From Acidimicrobium sp. (GTDB lineage Bacteria > Actinomycetota > Acidimicrobiia > Acidimicrobiales > Ilumatobacteraceae), in assembly GCA_003535455.1 (NCBI GenBank), contig DOHD01000057.1, positions 2,774-11,510 of the forward strand: 8,737 nt of DNA, read 5' to 3'. Numbering within the stretch: the stretch's first letter is position 1; each line of letters starts with the position of its first letter. Below the pieces are notes generated by a model. The model did not search any database, was not told the DNA's origin, and saw only the letters and a program-made list of their open reading frames with translations. Below are positions 1 to 6,584 of the stretch, one piece after another. The translations under genes and the position numbers were made by a program.

Positions 1-67
1 TCGTCTGAGTAAAGCCGTGCACCAAAACAACTCGTTCACCCTGGCCAGAACTAGAAAAGGCGAGCAT
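1..67 (-). CDS. menH: Alpha/beta hydrolase N-terminus, probable MenH (partial, runs off the window)
   Basis: Only the first 22 codons are present; the gene continues beyond base 1. They read M-L-A-F-S-S-S-G-Q-G-E-R, then VVLVHGFTQT. A short N-terminal strand followed by VLVHGF, with the HG oxyanion-hole pair, is the hallmark of the alpha/beta hydrolase fold, and the form VLVHGFTQT is common in MenH-like proteins. MenH (SHCHC synthase) eliminates pyruvate from SEPHCHC, the product of MenD, so a divergent position 83 bases from menD fits that role. The hydrolase family call is seen in the sequence. The MenH assignment rests mainly on context, because the catalytic Ser-Asp-His triad lies outside the window. 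The ATG lacks a convincing Shine-Dalgarno sequence. A -10-like TCTAAT (bases 80-85, minus strand) ends 12 bases before it, so any leader would be very short. Another alpha/beta hydrolase remains possible. Confidence 0.72.
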   Translation of the reverse strand, partial: MLAFSSSGQGERVVLVHGFTQT

Positions 68-93
68 TAGATGGCACCGATTAGAGGGCAACC
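66..93. repeat. Two 14-base tandem repeat units in the menH/menD divergent promoter region
   Basis: Bases 66-79 (ATTAGATGGCACCG) and 80-93 (ATTAGAGGGCAACC) are head-to-tail and agree at 11 of 14 positions, with ATTAGA and GGCA fully conserved. The first unit overlaps the start codon of the hydrolase. A weaker, shortened relative (GATAGAGGCATG, 142-153) runs into the menD start codon. Repeats with a period near one helical turn and a third between two divergent pathway genes could be regulator binding sites. This is inference, and a chance duplication in an 83-base gap is possible. Confidence 0.4.
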
Positions 94-144
94 TGTGAGG
101 TTTGCCACAAGCAACAAACTTTTTGTACTCATTGCTGCCACGAT

Positions 145-149
145 AGAGG
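145..149 (+). promoter_or_regulatory. AGAGG, Shine-Dalgarno-like but unusually close to the menD start
   Basis: AGAGG lies one base before the ATG of menD, too near for normal pairing with 16S rRNA (usual spacing is about 5-9 bases). No in-frame alternative start lies at a better distance. Either the match is accidental and menD starts from a very short or leaderless mRNA, or initiation tolerates the spacing. No convincing -10 box was found close upstream. Confidence 0.3.
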
Positions 150-150
150 C

Positions 151-1887
151 ATGGGTTCTTCGGCGGCGACCACGGCAACCTTTTGCGCCACGCTGGTAGA
201 CGAGTGGTTGAGCTGTGGGGTGTGTCACGCCGTTATTTCACCAGGCTCAAGGTCGACCCCCATCGCCCTTGCGATTGCCAGTCGTCACGAGTTTGCGATA
301 CACGTGTTTCACGACGAGCGAAGTGCGGCTTTTGCCGCTTTGGGTATTGCCAAGGCGTCAGGTGTTCCGGCGCTTTTGGTTTGCTCGTCGGGTACGGCGG
401 CTGTTGAGTTTCACCCGGCTGTTGTCGAGGCGCATCACAGCGAAGTACCGATGTTGATTTGTACTGCCGATCGTCCGATCGAACTGCAGGACGTCGGCGC
501 GCCGCAAACTATCGATCAAAGAAATCTTTATGGCGTCGCGGTTCGCAAGTTTGTGAACGCCGAGGTTGCCGATGACAAGATGAGCGACACATGGCGTGAC
601 ATTGCGCGAGAACTCTTCGCAACGAGTCTTGGGCATGTTCAAGGACCAGTGCATCTGAACTTGCGATTTCGCGAACCATTGTTGGGAGTGGCCACTGCAT
701 TGCCGCCACGCGATGAGCGTTCGACAGCGATCATAAATGAGATACCACGATTATCTTCGAGAAAAAGACGCAAACTGATGCGAGCGCTTGACACGAAACA
801 AGGATTGATCGTCGCTGGTCCAGAAAATTATCGTGCAGACTTGATTTTGCAGCTCGCATCAACCCTTGGCTGGCCTGTTTTTGCAGACCCGCGAAGCAAC
901 ACTCGAGTGCCCAACGAATGTGTTGTCTCCGCCGCAGATTCGATGTTGCGCGAAGAAAAATTCGCTACGCAAGTTCGACCAAGTGTCGTCTTGCGTGTTG
1001 GCACCTTGCCGGCGTCTAAAGTGGTCAATTCTTGGCTGGCAAGTTCAGGTGCTGATCAAATCGTGCTCACCACGACACCGAATCTTGCCGACCCAGATCG
1101 ACGGTGCTCTTTACATATCGTCGGCGATATTAATGAGATCATCACCGAAATAATCACTGAAGTTAGTTCGGCGATCAGTGCCGAGAACACCGTCAGCGAA
1201 CCAGCGCCGAAATCTTTGCGTGCAGACGATACATGGATGCAACTTTGGGTTCGTGCAGAAGTTGCGGCACAATCGGCGATCAATGCCGCGATCTCCGACG
1301 AAACATCATTGACAGAGCCTGCGGTGGCTCGGGCGATCTATGCGCTGGTCCCAGAAGCTTCGCACTTGGTTGTTTCGAGCTCGATGCCGATTCGCGATAT
1401 CGAGTGGTTTGCCGGCCCACGACTCGGGTTGCGAGTTCATGCCAATCGTGGTGCCAACGGCATCGACGGAGTGGTTTCGACTGCGGTCGGTGTCGCTTTG
1501 GCTACGGGGCAGACGACAACTCTGCTGATCGGCGATATTGCATTTTTGCACGATGCAAATGGCTTGCTTAATTTGGTTGATCGAAATATCGATTTGCGGA
1601 TAGTCGTGATCGATAACAACGGTGGAGGAATATTTTCGTTTTTGCCGCAGGCGCAGGTGCTCGACCCAGAAAGATTCGAAAAATTATTCGGAACGCCACA
1701 CCGAGTCGATCTTGGTTTGTTGGCACGCGCCCATCAAATTTCGTTTCACGAAATTCTAAATCTCGACGAACTTGGCGAAGTCTTGTCGATGCGAGGCCCG
1801 TGGATTGCGAGGATTTCGACCGATCGTAACGAAAACGTCAAGGTTCACGAGCGCATCAATCAGATGGTCGCTTCTAAGTTGCGCTGA
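151..1887 (+). CDS. menD: 2-succinyl-5-enolpyruvyl-6-hydroxy-3-cyclohexene-1-carboxylate synthase (MenD)
   Basis: MenD is a cytoplasmic, thiamine-diphosphate and Mg-dependent enzyme that joins 2-oxoglutarate (losing CO2) to isochorismate to make SEPHCHC, the first committed step to menaquinone. The 578 residues match the family's usual length of about 550-600 and show its three-domain layout. The N-terminal pyrimidine-binding domain has PGSRSTP (31-37) and the cofactor-activating glutamate E56 in HDERSAAF, followed by CSSGTAA (78-84) and DVGAPQTIDQ (114-123). A central domain spans about 200-340. The C-terminal diphosphate-binding domain has SSSMPIRD (409-416), NRGANGIDG (432-440), the metal-binding GDIAFLHD (461-468) and NNGGGIFSFLPQ (489-500). 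A short EIITEIITE repeat (329-337) marks the linker into the last domain. The protein appears complete and intact. The ATG at 151 places the first conserved helix about 10 residues in, as in relatives. It is divergent from a probable menH and convergent with menF, which makes its substrate isochorismate. Confidence 0.96.
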   Translation: MGSSAATTATFCATLVDEWLSCGVCHAVISPGSRSTPIALAIASRHEFAIHVFHDERSAAFAALGIAKASGVPALLVCSSGTAAVEFHPAVVEAHHSEVPMLICTADRPIELQDVGAPQTIDQRNLYGVAVRKFVNAEVADDKMSDTWRDIARELFATSLGHVQGPVHLNLRFREPLLGVATALPPRDERSTAIINEIPRLSSRKRRKLMRALDTKQGLIVAGPENYRADLILQLASTLGWPVFADPRSNTRVPNECVVSAADSMLREEKFATQVRPSVVLRVGTLPASKVVNSWLASSGADQIVLTTTPNLADPDRRCSLHIVGDINEIITEIITEVSSAISAENTVSEPAPKSLRADDTWMQLWVRAEVAAQSAINAAISDETSLTEPAVARAIYALVPEASHLVVSSSMPIRDIEWFAGPRLGLRVHANRGANGIDGVVSTAVGVALATGQTTTLLIGDIAFLHDANGLLNLVDRNIDLRIVVIDNNGGGIFSFLPQAQVLDPERFEKLFGTPHRVDLGLLARAHQISFHEILNLDELGEVLSMRGPWIARISTDRNENVKVHERINQMVASKLR

Positions 1888-1892
1888 CCGAC

Positions 1893-1925
1893 TCGCTTCG
1901 GCGAAATTTTTGCGGCTTAAAAATT
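1893..1925. terminator. Two-sided terminator-like structure between convergent menD and menF
   Basis: Reading plus, TCGC-TTCG-GCGA (1893-1904) forms a four-pair stem with a stable TTCG tetraloop, followed after AA by TTTTT (1907-1911). Overlapping it, AATTTTT (1905-1911) and AAAAATT (1919-1925) are perfect 7-base inverted arms around a 7-base loop, so the minus transcript leaving menF also meets a T-run. The stem is short for a strong intrinsic terminator. Its place in a 37-base convergent gap supports a role in ending both transcripts. Confidence 0.5.
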
Positions 1926-3118
1926 CAGGGTCTGATCAAAGCAGCCAGCATGGCTTGAAACTTGGCTTGGGTCTCAGCCAATTCGCTCAGTGGTTCGCTG
2001 TCGCCGACTATGCCACCACCGGCAAATAAATGAGCGCTGGTTCGCGCGGTGTCGAATTCGGCACAACGAATTGCCACGGCAAAAATGCCTTCGCCGTCCT
2101 TATTTAGGTATCCGACCGCACCACCGTATCGACCTCGTTTCATGCCTTCGACCTTGGCGATTTGATTAAGTGCGAGGTGCCTTGGCGCACCGCCGAGTGC
2201 CGGTGTGGGCGACAGAGCATATGCCAAATCGAGAACACTTGGCCGTGGCTCGCTAAGTTGTCCCGAAATTTCGGTGCCGAGGTGCTGAACATTCGCTACC
2301 GCGACTATCGACGGTTCAGGTTGCCAGTCGAGAAACGAGCACCACGGCAAAAGCGTGTCATGAACCATGTCAATGACGATTCGATGCTCAAGTTGATTTT
2401 TTGTACTTGCAATCAAGTTTTCGGCAATCTTCTGATCTACTACCGGGTCTCCTGTTCTCGGCGCGGTTCCTGCCAGCGGATGGCTTGAGACTCTGTTGCC
2501 ATTGACGCTGACCAACAGTTCAGGCGAGGCACCAACAAAGCCGTCGACCGAAAATCGATAGCTTGAGCCAAACGATGCTTTTAGTCGCTGCAAAATTGCG
2601 CGAATGTCAAATTTTTGATCCGAGGTCACAAAAATATCGCGAGCAATCACAGCCTTGTCGAGCTTTTTCTCGCGTACCGCCTCGGCTGTCAACCGAACCG
2701 CTTCTAGATATTGCGCGATTGCAACACCTTGCGTCACCGAAAACGATGCCGCAGTCGTCCTTGTCGGTGAGGGTGTTTGATATTCAAAATTTGCATCGTC
2801 AATCGTGGTCAACCACCGATGACCCGAAGCAGTTTTACAAATCACGACCTTCGGAATCACGAAGTCATGTGGATCATCGCTATTAAAAGGAATGCAGCCA
2901 ATCGCAACAGGACCAGCACTGGCGATGCCACTTTTATTTTCGCCTGATATTGCGGCAAGAGTCGATGCAACTTCGTCACGACGAATTCGACAGGCGATTC
3001 CTCTTCCAGCTACTCCGATACCGTCGCGGACAAACAAATAACCGTCATCGCCAGCGAAATCGTTCAAATCGGGTTCTTGGTCAGTGACCGCCGAAAGCAA
3101 CCGTGTTAGTGAACGCAT
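1925..3118 (-). CDS. menF: Isochorismate synthase (MenF/EntC family)
   Basis: This enzyme converts chorismate to isochorismate, the substrate of MenD, using Mg2+ in the cytoplasm. The 397 residues carry the full chorismate-binding domain from about 130 to the end. Visible motifs are LDKAVIARD (153-161), where K155 is the likely general base; GASPELL (196-202), where E200 matches the general acid E197 of EntC; PLAGTAPR (214-221); the metal-site segment STKNQLEHR (238-246) with E244; SPTPALGGAP (303-312); RGRYGGAVGY (328-337); and FAGGGIVGDSEP...ELAETQAK (365-386) with E382 as the second likely metal ligand. The divergent N-terminal 120 residues are usual for the family. The ATG directly follows the menG stop (TAG then ATG, no spacer), so translation is probably coupled. 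Siderophore or salicylate pathways use the same enzyme type, but the neighbours menG and menD point to menaquinone. Confidence 0.93.
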   Translation of the reverse strand: MRSLTRLLSAVTDQEPDLNDFAGDDGYLFVRDGIGVAGRGIACRIRRDEVASTLAAISGENKSGIASAGPVAIGCIPFNSDDPHDFVIPKVVICKTASGHRWLTTIDDANFEYQTPSPTRTTAASFSVTQGVAIAQYLEAVRLTAEAVREKKLDKAVIARDIFVTSDQKFDIRAILQRLKASFGSSYRFSVDGFVGASPELLVSVNGNRVSSHPLAGTAPRTGDPVVDQKIAENLIASTKNQLEHRIVIDMVHDTLLPWCSFLDWQPEPSIVAVANVQHLGTEISGQLSEPRPSVLDLAYALSPTPALGGAPRHLALNQIAKVEGMKRGRYGGAVGYLNKDGEGIFAVAIRCAEFDTARTSAHLFAGGGIVGDSEPLSELAETQAKFQAMLAALIRP

Positions 3119-3838
3119 CTAGTTTCGAGTAGCGACGATCAGTTGTGTCAATCCGCCTGATAGTTGCATGTGACGCGCGTCGGCAAAACCGCATTCATGC
3201 AACATTGCGAGCAGCTTTTCAGGCGAAGGCAGATAGGCGACACTCCGTGGCAAATATTTGTATGCCGCTCGATCCGACAACAGACCACCGATAATCGGCA
3301 CTATCCGTCCGAAATAGATTTTGTTGCCAAACCTTACGAGCCGATTGGTTGGGACGCTGACATCAAGCAGGGCAATTCGTCCTCCCTGTCTGGTGACCCG
3401 CGCAAGTTCGTAAAAAAAGGTTTGCAGATTTTCTAGATTTCGCAATGCGAAGCCGCAGGTGATGCCGTCGACACATGAGTTTGGTATCGGCAGTTTCAAA
3501 ATGTCTACCTGTGTTCGCGGTGATCCACTGCGGTCGGCGCTCAACATGCCAAAAGATAGATCCATCGAGATTGCCCGGTAGCCGTGGCGTTCGAGCTCGA
3601 TACATAGATCACCAGTGCCACTTGCCAAGTCAAGTATTCGCGAGCCCTGCGGCAACTTGAGTGCGAGTACCGTTTTTTTGCGCCAGCGAGTATCCAACCT
3701 GAAGGTCATTAATCGATTGACGAAGTCATATCTCGGGGCGATTGCATCGAACATTTCGCGAACGGCTTCGACCTTTTCTGCGCCTTTTGGCAGATCATTA
3801 CGATCCCACTTGTTGCGCTTTTTAGTCGTCGCTGCCAC
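3119..3838 (-). CDS. menG: Demethylmenaquinone methyltransferase (MenG/UbiE)
   Basis: MenG methylates demethylmenaquinone with S-adenosylmethionine in the last step of menaquinone synthesis, acting at the membrane surface. The 239 residues match the family length. UbiE/MenG hallmarks are present: VREMFDAIAPRYDFVNRLMT (26-45) with the conserved YD-x-x-N; DTRWRKK (49-55); the SAM-binding motif I ILDLASGTGD (68-77); the acidic end of strand 2 at D93; and GFALRNLEN (129-137), matching the family's GLRN-x-x-D signature. The AYKYLPRSVAYLPSPEKL stretch near the C-terminus is also typical. An actinobacterial menaquinone context makes MenG more likely than ubiquinone UbiE. It starts with GTG and has no Shine-Dalgarno sequence; TAGCCT sits 7 bases upstream, suggesting a leaderless transcript. 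It appears to lead a two-gene operon with menF. Confidence 0.94.
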   Translation of the reverse strand: MAATTKKRNKWDRNDLPKGAEKVEAVREMFDAIAPRYDFVNRLMTFRLDTRWRKKTVLALKLPQGSRILDLASGTGDLCIELERHGYRAISMDLSFGMLSADRSGSPRTQVDILKLPIPNSCVDGITCGFALRNLENLQTFFYELARVTRQGGRIALLDVSVPTNRLVRFGNKIYFGRIVPIIGGLLSDRAAYKYLPRSVAYLPSPEKLLAMLHECGFADARHMQLSGGLTQLIVATRN

Positions 3839-3845
3839 GCATTTC

Positions 3846-3851
3846 AGGCTA
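3846..3851 (-). promoter_or_regulatory. Putative -10 box (TAGCCT) for a leaderless menG-menF transcript
   Basis: On the minus strand TAGCCT fits the TANNNT form common in actinobacterial -10 boxes. It ends 7 bases before the menG GTG, the spacing expected if transcription starts at the start codon itself. No ribosome binding site is visible and no clear -35 box was found. The same hexamer sits 6 bases before the era GTG. A weak inverted repeat (CTAC-GGG-GTAG, 3849-3859) overlaps the box and might be an operator or chance. Confidence 0.45.
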
Positions 3852-3882
3852 CGGGGTAGTCGTATTGGTCGGGCTAGTAACG

Positions 3883-3899
3883 GTTTTGTGACACAAATC
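3883..3899. promoter_or_regulatory. 17-base near-palindrome, candidate operator in the menG / acyl-CoA dehydrogenase gap
   Basis: The core TTTGTG-A-CACAAA (3885-3897) is a perfect 13-base inverted repeat around one central base. With the outer G3883/C3899 pair it extends to 17 bases with one mismatched pair. It sits 29-45 bases before the acyl-CoA dehydrogenase start and 45 bases from the menG start. Lipid-catabolism genes in actinobacteria are often controlled by TetR-family repressors that bind such palindromes, but no regulator gene is nearby, so the binding protein is unknown. Confidence 0.4.
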
Positions 3900-3912
3900 T
3901 GACAAACTTAAC

Positions 3913-3920
3913 GAGGGAGA
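3913..3920 (+). promoter_or_regulatory. Ribosome binding site of the acyl-CoA dehydrogenase gene
   Basis: GAGGGAGA is a purine-rich Shine-Dalgarno sequence 8 bases before the GTG at 3929, and it decides that start. An out-of-frame ATG at 3924 opens a two-codon frame (ATG CCG TGA) whose stop overlaps the GTG. Confidence 0.7.
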
Positions 3921-3928
3921 CTGATGCC

Positions 3929-5149
3929 GTGATTGATTTTTCGTTCGCACCCGAAGTTGAAACCGTGCGCATGAAGGTGCGCGAATTTATGGATACTGAA
4001 GTTCGCCCACAATGGGAAGCGATCGACCAAAAAGATCGTGGCGAAGTCGTGCGTGCGATTGTCAAACTACGTGGCAGGGCTCGAGATCACTGGAAGTTGT
4101 GGTTGCCACATATGCCGTGCGAATGGGGGGGCATGGGTCTTGGTCCAACTGCAATGGCTGCCGTGTCTGCCGAGGCAGCCAAAGTGAGCATTGGTCCGTT
4201 CGTGTTGAACGCCCAGGCGCCCGACGAAGGCAATCAACACACACTCTTGCATTGGGCCACCGATGAGCAGAAAGAAAAATATCTGCGACCACTTTGCGAC
4301 GGTACTGCTCGCAGTTGCTTTGCGATGACAGAACCCGAGGTCGCCGGTAGCGACCCAACATTGATCAAAACCCAGGCCTACCAAGATGGCGACGAGTGGG
4401 TGATCAACGGTCACAAATGGTTTATCTCAGGTGCTCGAGGTGCTCAATTTGCCTTGTTGGTCGCGCGAACCGAAGACAACCCCGATATGCCCCAGGCAGC
4501 GAACTCGTGTTTCATCGTCGACATTCCGAGTGAAGGTTTCAATATTGTTCGTGATGTCGAGACAATGTCGGGTGGCCATAATCATTGCGAGATTTTGTTA
4601 CAAGATCTTCGAGTGCCGGCAAAGAATATGTTGGGCGGTCGAGGGCAGGGTCATCTTTTGGGTCAATATCGACTCGGCCCTGCGCGACTTGCGCACTGCA
4701 TGCGTTGGATTGGTCAGGCAGAAATCGCGCTCGACATGATGGTCGACCGAGCGTTGCAAAGATATTCACATGGTTCGATACTCGCCGAGAAGCAGGGCAT
4801 TCAGTGGCTCATAGCCGACTCGTCAATGGAGCTCTATCAGTGCAAACTCATGGTTCTGCACGCGGCATACAAAATAGAGCAAGGGCAGAGTTTCACGTCA
4901 GAAGTTTCAATGGCGAAACATTTTGTCGCAAATAGTTTGTGGAGAATTATTGATCGTGCAATTCAGGTTCATGGCGCGCTCGGTTATTCGACAGACACAC
5001 CGCTTGCACACATGTTGCAACAAGCCCGCTGGAGTCGCTTCGCTGATGGCGCCGATGAGATTCACCAGATGCGAATCGCACAGCGCACAATTGCGGCGTT
5101 CAAAGATTACGGCTCAACCAAAGCCGCGACGGGAGACCTTCCACTATGA
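3929..5149 (+). CDS. Acyl-CoA dehydrogenase, ACAD10/ACAD11-like
   Basis: This is a flavoprotein that introduces an alpha-beta double bond into an acyl-CoA and normally passes electrons to electron-transfer flavoprotein. The 406 residues carry the standard three domains: an N-terminal helical domain (about 1-125, with PCEWGGMGLG at 63-72), a middle beta domain with the flavin-contacting FAMTEPEVAGSDPT (131-144) and NGHKWFISGA (160-169), and a C-terminal helical domain with QVHGALGYSTDTPL (346-359). The catalytic-base loop reads ADGADEIH (372-379). It places D373 where medium-chain dehydrogenases have the base glutamate of YEGT, as in the ACAD10/11 branch, so the substrate may not be a plain fatty acyl-CoA. 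The GTG start is set by a good Shine-Dalgarno sequence. The stop overlaps the start of the next gene by four bases, so the two are very probably co-translated. Exact substrate unknown. Confidence 0.9.
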   Translation: MIDFSFAPEVETVRMKVREFMDTEVRPQWEAIDQKDRGEVVRAIVKLRGRARDHWKLWLPHMPCEWGGMGLGPTAMAAVSAEAAKVSIGPFVLNAQAPDEGNQHTLLHWATDEQKEKYLRPLCDGTARSCFAMTEPEVAGSDPTLIKTQAYQDGDEWVINGHKWFISGARGAQFALLVARTEDNPDMPQAANSCFIVDIPSEGFNIVRDVETMSGGHNHCEILLQDLRVPAKNMLGGRGQGHLLGQYRLGPARLAHCMRWIGQAEIALDMMVDRALQRYSHGSILAEKQGIQWLIADSSMELYQCKLMVLHAAYKIEQGQSFTSEVSMAKHFVANSLWRIIDRAIQVHGALGYSTDTPLAHMLQQARWSRFADGADEIHQMRIAQRTIAAFKDYGSTKAATGDLPL

Positions 5150-6114
5150 CATCCAAGACTCACACGACGTTCGGAGTCTTTATTCCGCAAGGTTGGAAGA
5201 TGGAACTGGTGTCGATCAATGACCCCGTTGCCAAATGGAACAAGGCCGTCGAAATCGCGCAGCTTGCAGAAAAACTTGGTTTTGATTCGATCTGGGTATA
5301 CGACCATTTTCATAATGTGCCAAGACCGGCTCACGAAGCCGTTTTTGAATGCTGGACCGTAATGGCCGCTATCAGTCAACGCACGACAAAAATCAGGCTC
5401 GGTCAGATGGTTGGCTGCAACTTGTATCGCGAACCAAGTTTGTTGGCCAAGATCACCTCGACTCTCGACGTGATTTCTGGCGGTCGACTTGATTGGGGTA
5501 TTGGTGCCGGTTGGTACGAGAACGAATGTCGTGGTTATGGCTACGACTTTCCCGAGCCCAAGGTGCGAATCGCCATGCTGCGCGAATGCGTCGAAATCGT
5601 TCGCTCGATGTGGACGCAAGAAGAGACAAGCTATTCGGGCAAGTATTACAACTTGGTTCGCGGCAACTGTGACCCAAAGCCAATTCAGAAACCACACCCA
5701 CCAATTTGGATAGGTGGAGGCGGTGAACAACTTACATTGCGAGTCGTCGCTCGCTATGCCGACTGTTCTAATTTTGGCGGCAGCCCCGAAGAATTCGCTC
5801 GCAAACGTGAAATTTTGAAAGGTCATTGCGCGGCTGTCGGTCGCGACGAATCTGAGATCCGCAAAACGTGGTCACCAGACATTTTCATTCGGCGCACCGA
5901 AAAAGAAATCAAAGCCGCTGGTTCGCTTAGTCTTCGTGCCGATCCGGTCGACGAATGGCAAAAGAACAATCTTGTCGGAACTGTCGAACAAGTTACAGAG
6001 AAGGTGCAGAAATATATCGACCTTGGTTGTAGCGGCTTTATTCCGTGGTGCGCCGACTACCCGAGCTCTGAAACAGTTGAACTATTCGCTGAAGTTATGA
6101 ACAACTTCAGATAA
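5146..6114 (+). CDS. Luciferase-like (LLM class) F420-dependent oxidoreductase, Rv1855c-type
   Basis: This is a TIM-barrel enzyme of the luciferase-like superfamily, whose actinobacterial members mostly use the deazaflavin cofactor F420 for hydride transfer. The 322 residues show GVFIPQGW (10-17) as the first barrel strand, AEKLGFDSIWVYDHF (41-55), the family's conserved TLDVISGGRLDWGIGAGW (106-123), and PPIWIGGGGEQLTLRVVARYADCSN (185-209), the cofactor-phosphate region. The overall pattern resembles the Rv1855c family; this is from memory of the family, not from a search. F420 rather than FMN is inferred from family and lineage. GGGAGA (5131-5136) is a plausible ribosome binding site, and the ATG lies inside the ATGA overlap with the dehydrogenase gene. 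Partnership with that gene suggests redox work on the same pathway. The substrate cannot be told. The stop lies 11 bases from that of the convergent hydratase gene. Confidence 0.88.
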   Translation: MTSKTHTTFGVFIPQGWKMELVSINDPVAKWNKAVEIAQLAEKLGFDSIWVYDHFHNVPRPAHEAVFECWTVMAAISQRTTKIRLGQMVGCNLYREPSLLAKITSTLDVISGGRLDWGIGAGWYENECRGYGYDFPEPKVRIAMLRECVEIVRSMWTQEETSYSGKYYNLVRGNCDPKPIQKPHPPIWIGGGGEQLTLRVVARYADCSNFGGSPEEFARKREILKGHCAAVGRDESEIRKTWSPDIFIRRTEKEIKAAGSLSLRADPVDEWQKNNLVGTVEQVTEKVQKYIDLGCSGFIPWCADYPSSETVELFAEVMNNFR

Positions 6115-6125
6115 ACGGTGTTCGA

Positions 6126-6584
6126 TTACAAGTAATAGCGAAAAACAACCTCTGCCACGCAAGAAGGTTTCTTGGCACCTTCGCATTCGAAAGTTGTTTC
6201 GAGCGTCACTTGCACGCCACCAGTTACATCTTCGACGCTCAACAGTTTGACCCCGGCGCGAAGTCTTGAGCCAACTGGCACTGGCGACGGGAATCGAACT
6301 TTGTTGGTGCCGTAATTGACCCCCATTGCGACGCCTTCAACTCCGAAAATTTGTGGCAAAAAAACTGGACCCAATGAAAGTGTCAAATAACCGTGGGCAA
6401 TCGGCCCGCCGAACGGGCCGGCCTTTGCTCGGTCAACGTCTATATGTATCCATTGATGATCGCCGGTCGCATCGGCGAATAAATTGACTTGTTCTTGTGA
6501 GATTGTCAGATAGTCCGAGTAGCCAAGATGTTTGCCAACGTGGCTCTTGAGCTCATCGACACTTTTGATGATTAGTTTTGCCAT
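6126..6584 (-). CDS. MaoC-like (R)-specific enoyl-CoA hydratase, Rv0130-type
   Basis: This is a single hot-dog-fold hydratase that adds water to trans-2-enoyl-CoA to give the (R)-3-hydroxyacyl-CoA, or runs the reverse dehydration. The 152 residues equal the usual length of single-domain members. The catalytic hydratase-2 motif is intact: FADATGDHQWIHID (36-49) with Asp D42 and His H47 five residues apart, followed by GPFGGPIAHGYLTLSL (56-71). NYGTNKVRFPSPVPVGSRLRA further on is very like mycobacterial Rv0130 (HtdZ); that comparison is from memory. It shares the strand with the four-helix membrane gene 42 bases upstream, so the two may be cotranscribed. Facing the dehydrogenase/F420 pair it would fit the next step after an acyl-CoA dehydrogenase, although shared pathway membership is inference. 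Only AGG, 3 bases before the ATG, resembles a Shine-Dalgarno sequence. Confidence 0.92.
   Translation of the reverse strand: MAKLIIKSVDELKSHVGKHLGYSDYLTISQEQVNLFADATGDHQWIHIDVDRAKAGPFGGPIAHGYLTLSLGPVFLPQIFGVEGVAMGVNYGTNKVRFPSPVPVGSRLRAGVKLLSVEDVTGGVQVTLETTFECEGAKKPSCVAEVVFRYYL

Noticed and set aside
2162..2488. Plus-strand open frames inside menF (108 and 107 codons)
   Set aside because: Cysteine- and arginine-rich translations with no motifs, lying across conserved catalytic segments of isochorismate synthase on the other strand.
3849..3859. CTAC-GGG-GTAG inverted repeat over the menG promoter
   Set aside because: Four-base arms are expected by chance; mentioned with the promoter but not strong enough as a separate operator.
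5107..5826. 239-codon open frame on the minus strand opposite the F420-type gene
   Set aside because: It is a shadow of the well-supported LLM gene: the composition is unlike a folded protein, no family motif is seen, and it overlaps the coupled dehydrogenase/LLM junction.
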